Part shown: one piece after another, positions 55,503 through 61,506 of the stretch
Layout of the letters: each line of letters starts with the position of its first letter
How positions within the stretch are numbered: position 1 is the stretch's first letter
NCBI GenBank assembly: GCA_903893565.1
Contig: CAITMU010000060.1
Location: forward strand, 1 to 61,506
Source: an uncultured beta proteobacterium
GTDB taxonomy: Bacteria; Pseudomonadota; Gammaproteobacteria; Burkholderiales; SG8-41
DNA: 61,506 nt
Direction: 5' to 3'
Made by a program: the position numbers and the translations under genes
Notes under the pieces: model-generated
Seen by the model: the letters and a program-made list of their open reading frames with translations, nothing else
Told to the model about the DNA's origin: nothing
Databases searched by the model: none

Positions 55503-56750
55503 ATGAAAATTGCTATTGTGGGCAGCGGCATTGCCGGCAATGTGGTTGCCCATCACTTATATCGGCATCACCCGATTACGTTGTTTGAAGCGGCCTCCTA
55601 TATCGGGGGGCATACGCATACCCATACCGTCAGGCTGGGAGAAGAAACCCATGAAATAGATACGGGCTTCATTGTGTTTAATGACTGGACTTACCCACAC
55701 TTTAATGCGCTACTAAAGCAATTGAAGGTTGATACACAAGACTCCTCTATGAGTTTTAGTGTGAGTAATCGTCAAACCGGTTTGGAATACAACGGCACTA
55801 CGTTAAATACCCTTTTTGCTCAAAGAACTAATCTATTGCGCCCGAGTTTTCTTCGTATGATTCGTGAGATTTTACGATTTAATCGCCTTGCCCCGCTAAA
55901 ACTGTCCGCCCCGAGTGACCAAACATTAGGACAATATTTGAGCCAAAACGGCTATAGTGAAAATTTTACCAAGAACTATTTAATTCCTATGGGCGCGGCA
56001 ATTTGGTCAACAGATCCTGCCCTGATGCTTAATTTCCCGGTGGATTTTTTTATTCAGTTTTTTCATAATCACGGAATGCTATCCGTCGAAAATCGGCCCC
56101 AGTGGCGTACGATACGCGGGGGTTCCGCTCGCTATGTAGAGAAACTAACGGCGCCATTTCGAGATCGGATTCGACTGAGTAGCCCAGTAATACAGGTACG
56201 TCGCTATAAAGACGGGGTTGGCATTTGTCAGCAAGGGTTAATGGAAGAGAGATTTGATGCCGTATTTTTAGCGTGTCACGCTGATCAGGCATTAACGATG
56301 CTCAGTGACCCGAGCCCTTTAGAAAAAACGGTGATGGGAGCCTTTACCTATCAAAAAAATGAAGCCCTATTGCACACAGACATCCGGAGCCTGCCCCGTA
56401 ACAAGCGAGCCTGGGCGGCATGGAATTATGAAGTGCCAATTTCACCTCTAGCGCAAGCCACACTCACTTATAACATGAACATATTGCAATCGCTACGCTC
56501 GCAATATACATTTTGTGTGAGTTTAAACCCGACCCACGCGATCGATCCGCAAAAAGTGATCCGACGCATCACTTATCATCACCCTCTTTTTACTCCGCAG
56601 GCTGTAGCGGCACAGTCTCGACAAAAAGAAATAAATGGCCTGAATCGCACCTATTATTGCGGGGCATATTGGCGCAATGGTTTTCACGAAGATGGGGTTC
56701 AAAGTGCAATGAATGCCGTAGAACATTTCAAGCTTATAGAACATGCATAG
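55503..56750 (+). CDS. FAD-dependent amine-oxidase-like protein (lipid cluster)
   Basis: 415 aa from the ATG at 55503 (MKIAIVGSGIAGNVVAHHLY); an earlier frame opening inside the desaturase gene is not credible. FAD-binding GSGIAG motif, FEAASYIGGHTHTHTV, ETHEIDTGFIVFN, and the C-terminal YYCGAYWRNGFHEDGVQSAMNA. The family is annotated as flavin amine oxidase or NAD/FAD oxidoreductase next to DUF1365 and cyclopropane-synthase-like genes. In Rhodobacter a member of such a cluster takes part in furan fatty acid formation (recalled, not checked). A role as acyl-chain dehydrogenase is likely here (inference). Confidence 0.9.
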   Translation: MKIAIVGSGIAGNVVAHHLYRHHPITLFEAASYIGGHTHTHTVRLGEETHEIDTGFIVFNDWTYPHFNALLKQLKVDTQDSSMSFSVSNRQTGLEYNGTTLNTLFAQRTNLLRPSFLRMIREILRFNRLAPLKLSAPSDQTLGQYLSQNGYSENFTKNYLIPMGAAIWSTDPALMLNFPVDFFIQFFHNHGMLSVENRPQWRTIRGGSARYVEKLTAPFRDRIRLSSPVIQVRRYKDGVGICQQGLMEERFDAVFLACHADQALTMLSDPSPLEKTVMGAFTYQKNEALLHTDIRSLPRNKRAWAAWNYEVPISPLAQATLTYNMNILQSLRSQYTFCVSLNPTHAIDPQKVIRRITYHHPLFTPQAVAAQSRQKEINGLNRTYYCGAYWRNGFHEDGVQSAMNAVEHFKLIEHA

Positions 56751-57519
56751 TGCGATCTTTGAGGGTCATCTAAGACATCGTCGTTTTACGCCCCGAGAGC
56801 ATGAATTTGAATACCCCTTGTTTTTGATGTATGTAGATTTAGCAGAATTGGATGTTCTTTTTCAAAACCGTTGGTTTTGGTCCACCCATCGGTTTGCGCT
56901 AGCGCAGTTTGATCGAACGGATCATATGGGAAATCCCCAAGAGCGCCTAGATCAAACGGTGAGAAACTGGGTGCAAGCTAAAACGGGCAGTCGTCCTGAG
57001 GGGCCGATTCGCTTACTGACCCATTTGAGATATTTTGGTTATTGCTTTAATCCGGTTAGCTTTTACTACTGTTTTAAAGCCGATGGATGCTCACTGCATT
57101 GTGTGGTGGCAGAAGTCAATAATACGCCGTGGGGTGAGCAACATTGTTATGTGTTACAGGAGCCACTCGCACCGTTGTCTGATCTTTACTACCGATATCA
57201 ATCTTTAAAATGTATGCATGTCTCACCGTTTTTGCCGATGCAACTCTTATACGGTTGGGGCTTTAGTCTGCCTGGCGAAGATTTGAATGTACATATGGTA
57301 TTGCAAGGACTAGAGACAGATGTAGCACTGGCTGGAAAAAAAATGTTTGATGTCACGATGCGACTAAAAAGGCAGTCGATTAATGGCCGTGCCTTGGCTC
57401 GCATACTGCTAAAATATCCTTTTATGACATTACAAGTGATGGGGGCAATTCATTGGCAAGCGCTACGATTATGGCTAAAAGGCGTTAATATTTTTACGCA
57501 CCCTCAAAATAAAAGTTAG
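56743..57519 (+). CDS. DUF1365 protein
   Basis: 258 aa, overlapping the preceding gene by 8 bp. The DUF1365 pattern is clear: HSAIFEGHLRHRRFTPREHEFEYPLFLMYVDLAEL in two conserved blocks, RLLTHLRYFGYCFNPVSFYYCF, VVAEVNNTPWGEQHCYVL. Function unknown, but it is nearly always found with the amine-oxidase-like and cyclopropane-synthase-like genes, implying an obligatory role in the same lipid modification. Probably soluble or peripheral; I see no membrane helix. Confidence 0.93.
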   Translation: MHSAIFEGHLRHRRFTPREHEFEYPLFLMYVDLAELDVLFQNRWFWSTHRFALAQFDRTDHMGNPQERLDQTVRNWVQAKTGSRPEGPIRLLTHLRYFGYCFNPVSFYYCFKADGCSLHCVVAEVNNTPWGEQHCYVLQEPLAPLSDLYYRYQSLKCMHVSPFLPMQLLYGWGFSLPGEDLNVHMVLQGLETDVALAGKKMFDVTMRLKRQSINGRALARILLKYPFMTLQVMGAIHWQALRLWLKGVNIFTHPQNKS

Positions 57520-57605
57520 CCTTAAATGACAGTGAGTCCAATAGTGACTGAGTCTGGTTTATTCTTTATTAAGCGATCGAGCACAAGCTAAAGGCGTTTA
57601 ATCCC

Positions 57606-58901
57606 GTGATAGATTTAAAAAATGCTGCCAAATTACCTAAACCCCATTTTCTAGATGGTATAGCGAAAGCGGCGGTACATTCCCGATTAAAAAATTTGCG
57701 ATTGGGACGGCTGCAGTGGACTGAGGGGGACCAATCCTACAGCTTCGGCGAACTATCGGAGCGCTGCACCCTGTCGGCATCGGTCACGGTCACTGACGCT
57801 CGCTTATATAGTGAAATGGCCTTTGGGGGATCAATTGGCGCCGGCGAAGCGTATATGTACGGTTATTGGCAGACGGATGATTTAGTAACACTCTTGCGTA
57901 TTTTGTTACAAAACCGTGATGTGGTCGATGGGATGGAAAAAGGCTTGGCACGTTGGGCTCAACCGTTTGAGAAAACGATGCATTGGATATCTCGTAATAC
58001 ACGGCAAGGTAGCCGAAGAAATATTCAGGCCCACTATGATTTGGGGAATGCTTTTTTTAAGTTATTTTTAGATCCCACCCTAATGTATTCGAGTGCTTTT
58101 TTTGAGCATTCCCAGATGACGCTGGAAGAAGCATCGGTGGCGAAGTTAGATCGAATTTGTAAAAAATTACAACTAAATGCGGGCGATCGAATTTTAGAGA
58201 TTGGTACGGGTTGGGGAGGATTTGCGCTGCATGCAGCGACCCATTATGGTTGTCACGTGACGACAACCACGATCTCACAAGAGCAACATGACCTAGCTCG
58301 TGAGCGAATTGGCAAGGCAGGATTAGAAGGTCAGATTACACTCTTATTAAGCGATTATCGTGATTTGCAGGGTCAATATGACAAGCTCGTTTCCATTGAA
58401 ATGATAGAGGCCGTAGGACACGCTTATTATGATACCTACTTTAAAAAGTGTAGTGATTTGTTAAAACCAGCGGGTCAAATGTTGCTTCAAGCGATTACGA
58501 TTGCTGATCAACGATATGAAAAAGCAAAAAATGCGGTTGATTTTATTCAACGCTATATTTTTCCCGGTAGCTGCATTCCTTCAGTGGGTAGTATTTGTGA
58601 CGCATTAACGCGGGTAACCGATATGAAACTTTATCATTTGGAGGATATTGGTCCCCATTATGCGATGACCTTACGGCAATGGCGCCACAATTTTATGCAG
58701 GCCTTAAGTGCAGTCAGATCGCAGGGCTATAGCGAGTCCTTCATAAGGATGTGGGAGTTTTATTTTGCTTACTGTGAGGCGGGTTTTATGGAGCGCGTCA
58801 TAGGGGATGTTCAAATGCATCTTGTTAAACCTCAGGCCCGTCCCGAGGTGGTCACTTTTGCTTGGCCGAGCCAGAACAATGTAGGCCATGAAAACGCATA
58901 A
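57606..58901 (+). CDS. Cyclopropane-fatty-acid-synthase-like SAM methyltransferase
   Basis: 431 aa, GTG start. CFA-synthase family: an N-terminal domain of about 110 residues, QAHYDLGNAFFKLFLD, SAM motif LEIGTGWGGFA (197-207), and SIEMIEAVG. By-eye alignment with E. coli Cfa gives Glu-268 for Glu-239 and Tyr-352 for Tyr-317, but Ser-163 replaces Cys-139 and Gln-295 replaces His-266. Those residues bind the bicarbonate needed for ring closure. The enzyme should thus methylate a double bond but may not form a cyclopropane; a methylated unsaturated or branched acid is more likely (inference). It follows DUF1365 by 86 bp. Confidence 0.92.
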   Translation: MIDLKNAAKLPKPHFLDGIAKAAVHSRLKNLRLGRLQWTEGDQSYSFGELSERCTLSASVTVTDARLYSEMAFGGSIGAGEAYMYGYWQTDDLVTLLRILLQNRDVVDGMEKGLARWAQPFEKTMHWISRNTRQGSRRNIQAHYDLGNAFFKLFLDPTLMYSSAFFEHSQMTLEEASVAKLDRICKKLQLNAGDRILEIGTGWGGFALHAATHYGCHVTTTTISQEQHDLARERIGKAGLEGQITLLLSDYRDLQGQYDKLVSIEMIEAVGHAYYDTYFKKCSDLLKPAGQMLLQAITIADQRYEKAKNAVDFIQRYIFPGSCIPSVGSICDALTRVTDMKLYHLEDIGPHYAMTLRQWRHNFMQALSAVRSQGYSESFIRMWEFYFAYCEAGFMERVIGDVQMHLVKPQARPEVVTFAWPSQNNVGHENA

Positions 58902-58945
58902 CTGTATACAAAATCGTTTTTAAAAAACTAAAAAGATAAAAATCC

Positions 58946-59791
58946 ATGCCACTATTACAACGCTCTGGGGAGCCGGACTTACACTACCTCATTGATGATT
59001 TTACTGATCCTTGGCGTAATGCACCCTATTTGTTTTTACAACATGGTTTTGGACGGTCCGGTCAATTTTGGTATAGCTGGGTGCCTTATTTATCACGTTG
59101 GTTTAAAGTAGTACGCCCCGACGTGCGGGGTCTTGGACGTTCCTCAGCAGACTTTGATCTTGAAAAAAACTTTACCGTTGAAAAATGTATTGATGACCTG
59201 CACGCTTTAATCAGCCATTTAGGAGGAGGCCCCGTACACTATTGTGGCGAGTCCATGGGGGGGATATTAGGTTTGGTATTAGCGGCAACATATCCACAAT
59301 TGCTGCGGTCGCTTTGTTTGGTCTCGACCCCAGTACATTTGAATGATAAGACTAAGGCTACCTACGCTTTAGGACATGAGTCAGAATCTCAAGCACAAAA
59401 ATCCATGGGAATGAAGGCATGGGTTGCTGCCACGAATCGTACGACCCGTTTCCCCGCGCACGCAGACCCTCAGTTATTACTATGGTATGAGCAGGAGTTT
59501 GAAAAAAGTAACCCTCAAGTTCAACAGACCATGAGTCAAGTATTGCATCGCACCAGCGCTTTATCTTATTTGGCTAAAATCAAAGCGCCCGTGTTGGGTT
59601 TATATCCTTCTAAAGGGCCCATTACCAGTGAAGAACAGATGCGCTTATTGAAAGAAAATATTCGAGATTTGAAGCTTATCCATTTGCCTTCTGATTTTCA
59701 TAAAATACAACTCATGTTCCCGCAGACTTGTGCTAACCATCTTTTACACTTTATAAGTGCTATCGATGGCAGCGTTTGTCATGAAGCGTAG
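58946..59791 (+). CDS. Alpha/beta-fold hydrolase
   Basis: 281 aa. Oxyanion HGFGRSG, nucleophile elbow GESMGG with Ser-103, and a C-terminal histidine in LPSDFHKIQ (His-252) that should complete the triad. Resembles enol-lactonase or carboxylesterase-type hydrolases; no signal peptide. Starts 44 bp after the methyltransferase and is followed 21 bp later by a TctC-type gene. Hydrolases of this type are often beside TctC genes in Alcaligenaceae, so it may belong to an organic-acid utilisation unit instead of the lipid cluster. Confidence 0.85.
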   Translation: MPLLQRSGEPDLHYLIDDFTDPWRNAPYLFLQHGFGRSGQFWYSWVPYLSRWFKVVRPDVRGLGRSSADFDLEKNFTVEKCIDDLHALISHLGGGPVHYCGESMGGILGLVLAATYPQLLRSLCLVSTPVHLNDKTKATYALGHESESQAQKSMGMKAWVAATNRTTRFPAHADPQLLLWYEQEFEKSNPQVQQTMSQVLHRTSALSYLAKIKAPVLGLYPSKGPITSEEQMRLLKENIRDLKLIHLPSDFHKIQLMFPQTCANHLLHFISAIDGSVCHEA

Positions 59792-59812
59792 CGAACACAA
59801 ACCGTACGAGTC

Positions 59813-60844
59813 GTGCTGAAACGATTTATGGTTATGAACCGCGATGTCTTTTATTTTTTTCCGACAGTATTCAAATTTCTACTGACTATTGGGATGGGAT
59901 TGTTCAGTATTGCGGCAACCCTGGCGGCAGACCATGTCCTTTCATCACGGTCGGTGGATTTTCCTATAAAGCCCATCCGATTCATTGTGCCTTTTCCGGC
60001 AGGCGGACCCCGTGATGCACAAGCGCGATTATTAGCCGGCCCCCTGACGGCGCGCTGGGGTCATCCAGTCGTGGTTGATAATAGAGCGGGTGCTAACGGC
60101 ATCATAGGACTGGATGCGGCGGCAAAATCCATCCCAGATGGTTACACCGTCGTCATGATTTCACTGGGGTTTGCACTAGGCCCTAGTTTATCGATTAAGC
60201 TACCCTATGATACGCTTCAGGACTTTACTGCCATTGGCCCCTTAAGTCGTGGCCCAGGACTTTTGGTGGTTCACCCTTCTTTGCCTGCTCACTCTGTCAG
60301 GCAATTGATTGACTACAGCATAAAAAATCCGCAAGCCCTTAATTTTGGCTCCGCGGGCAATGGTTCGCCGAGTCATCTGGCGATGCAATTACTACAGTTG
60401 ATGAGTGGGGCTCGATTGACTCATGTGCCTTATAAAGGTATGGCGCCAGCAATCAATGATGTGGTCTCGGCACAGATTCAGTTAAGTCTACCCACGATTA
60501 CGGCGGCCCTGCCCTTTGTGAGCTTGCAACGTTTGCGTGCTTTGGCGGTGAGTGGCAGCGAGCGCTCTGCCATGCTACCTGCGATACCGACAATAGCGGA
60601 GGCAGGGGTGGAAAATTTTGAGGCAACAAACTGGTATGGCGTGGCTACTGCAGCGCATACGCCGCTGGACCGCATAAACCAACTGAATAAAGCGATTGAA
60701 GCCGTGCAGGCAACCGATGAAATGAAACAAAAATTGTATCAAATGGGGTTAGATTCTTTTTCGGGCTCTGCCAGAACGTTTGATGAATTTGTGCGTGCAG
60801 AAGTCAAAAAATGGGCGACGGTGGTTAAAAAGGCCAGACTATGA
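59813..60844 (+). CDS. Bug/TctC-family periplasmic solute-binding protein
   Basis: 343 aa with a GTG at 59813; ATG codons at 59828 or 59834 may be the true start. Signal peptide (FLLTIGMGLFSIAATLAAD). The tripartite tricarboxylate transporter receptor pattern is clear: PIRFIVPFPAGGPRDAQARLLA, VVVDNRAGANGIIGLDAAAKS, DFTAIGPLSRGP, NFGSAGNGSPSHLAMQLL, HVPYKGMAPAINDVVSAQIQ. It binds carboxylates or related small molecules in the periplasm. TctA/TctB membrane partners are not in the window; such orphan receptors are numerous in Burkholderiales. Confidence 0.93.
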   Translation: MLKRFMVMNRDVFYFFPTVFKFLLTIGMGLFSIAATLAADHVLSSRSVDFPIKPIRFIVPFPAGGPRDAQARLLAGPLTARWGHPVVVDNRAGANGIIGLDAAAKSIPDGYTVVMISLGFALGPSLSIKLPYDTLQDFTAIGPLSRGPGLLVVHPSLPAHSVRQLIDYSIKNPQALNFGSAGNGSPSHLAMQLLQLMSGARLTHVPYKGMAPAINDVVSAQIQLSLPTITAALPFVSLQRLRALAVSGSERSAMLPAIPTIAEAGVENFEATNWYGVATAAHTPLDRINQLNKAIEAVQATDEMKQKLYQMGLDSFSGSARTFDEFVRAEVKKWATVVKKARL

Positions 60845-60861
60845 AAGGGGCAAGAAAAAAA

Positions 60862-61506
60862 TTAAGAAGAAGATTGTGTGATCACCTGATCCCAAATCGG
60901 TAATGCTCTTTTAGAAAAAGGTTGGTTCCAATACTGGGCTTGGCTTTGATCGATGATCTTAACCGGTAGTAGGATTTGTCTGGGAACGGATTCATCACTA
61001 AGGAAACGTAATGCTGCTTCAGTGGCGAGGGCGGCTAAACCCATTGCGTCAAAATTAGCGGTCGCGAGTAAGGTGCCTTGTAAAAGAGCGCTAATCGCGG
61101 TCGGTACTGCATTAACTCCGACAATGGGACAACAAGGTCTTTGGTGTTGTTTTAAAGCATCTATGGCGCCTAAGGCCATGGCGTCATTGGCTGCTAAAAT
61201 GGCATCGAAGGCGATGTTTTTATTGAGCCAATGACTAAACACCGCTTGGGCAGTATCTTGTAAAAATTCACCTTGCAATTGTGCAATCCACTGTGCGTTA
61301 GGAAAGCGTTGAAGGGCGAGCTCAAATCCTTGTAGTCGGTCACGGCCACTGATTGAACCGGCGGTACCTTGAAGCACGACTATACGGGCAGACAAGGGCA
61401 GGCGTGACAATAAATACTGGGCAATATTTTGGCCTAAGGCTACATCATCGGCACCGACATGACAGATCACCTGACCGCCGAGTAATCGATTGATAAAAGA
61501 AAAAAC
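60862..61506 (-). CDS. Sugar-type (RbsB/LacI-fold) periplasmic binding protein, 5' end outside window
   Basis: The frame stays open from its stop at 60862 to the window edge, encoding NRLLGGQVICHVGADD at the cut, so the gene starts beyond 61506. About 214 residues are visible. Type-I periplasmic binding fold: VVLQGTAGSISGRDRLQGFELAL, DAILAANDAMALGAIDALKQ and PIVGVNAVPTAISALLQG are typical of the Peripla_BP_4 family. It could be an ABC sugar-transport receptor or, less likely, a LacI-type regulator lacking its HTH in this view. It converges on the TctC gene with a 17-bp gap. Confidence 0.8.
   Translation of the reverse strand, partial: VFSFINRLLGGQVICHVGADDVALGQNIAQYLLSRLPLSARIVVLQGTAGSISGRDRLQGFELALQRFPNAQWIAQLQGEFLQDTAQAVFSHWLNKNIAFDAILAANDAMALGAIDALKQHQRPCCPIVGVNAVPTAISALLQGTLLATANFDAMGLAALATEAALRFLSDESVPRQILLPVKIIDQSQAQYWNQPFSKRALPIWDQVITQSSS

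Noticed and set aside
58248..58268. parS-like GTTGTCACGTGACGAC within the methyltransferase gene
   Set aside because: Only the CACGTG core and a few flanking bases agree with parS; it lies in coding sequence far from the origin.

Overview
The window reads as a chromosomal segment around the replication origin of a betaproteobacterium, most likely Burkholderiales and near Alcaligenaceae. This rests on gene order and family content: mnmG-rsmG-parA-parB-atpIBEFHAGDC; def-fmt-rsmB-DUF4390-ntrY-ntrX; argS-SPOR-dsbA; tkt-gap-pgk-pyk-aldolase; a Bug/TctC-type binding protein; and an ornithine-cyclodeaminase-family gene. Base composition looks below 50% GC by eye (not counted), low for the group, and the dnaA-dnaN-gyrB stretch looks more AT-rich still. 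I cannot name a species. No tRNA, rRNA, insertion sequence, prophage or CRISPR array was recognised.

Layout. 1-5928 (+): priA (5' end cut by the window edge), argS, a SPOR-domain protein and two tandem DsbA-like thiol oxidoreductases. 6049-9250 (-): glmU-glmS, for UDP-GlcNAc synthesis. 9386-16421 (-): the complete F1Fo ATP synthase operon, with a near-consensus sigma70 promoter in front and a strong hairpin terminator behind. 16513-20694 (-): mnmG-rsmG-parA-parB, with stop/start overlaps at mnmG-rsmG and rsmG-parA. Two parS sites lie between mnmG and mnmE. 20973-24651 (-): rpmH-rnpA-yidC-mnmE. The short rpmH (44 aa) was found by reading the strand directly. 24652-26570: the rpmH/dnaA divergent gap, dnaA, and the dnaA-dnaN gap. 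Each gap holds one perfect DnaA box. Left of dnaA, back to 6049, every gene is on the minus strand; right of it most are on the plus strand, which fits an origin here.

26571-30166 (+): dnaN, gyrB. 30173-34331 (-): topB, an ornithine-cyclodeaminase/mu-crystallin-family protein and a VOC protein. 34592-35635 (-): a relative of the 'LysM' envelope protein that usually faces def, but without a visible LysM domain; the dprA and smg genes expected beside it are missing. 35755-42534 (+): def-fmt-rsmB-DUF4390 and an NtrY/NtrX-like two-component pair, whose regulator has a broken Walker A motif. 42708-49596 (+): tkt-gap-pgk-pyk-fba, a central carbon block in which the aldolase is the class I (Schiff-base) type. 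A strong hairpin terminator follows.

49824-61506: accessory metabolism. An acyl-CoA dehydrogenase and an acyl-CoA carboxylase carboxyltransferase subunit are followed by a membrane-lipid modification cluster: DUF2878, DUF1295, acyl-CoA desaturase, flavin amine-oxidase-like protein, DUF1365, and a cyclopropane-synthase-like methyltransferase. Then come an alpha/beta hydrolase, a Bug/TctC solute-binding protein and, facing it, the C-terminal part of a sugar-type periplasmic binding protein cut by the window end. The lipid cluster is the best candidate for unusual biology. The methyltransferase lacks two of the bicarbonate-binding residues of true cyclopropane synthase, which suggests methyl-branched, unsaturated or furan-type fatty acids rather than cyclopropanes.
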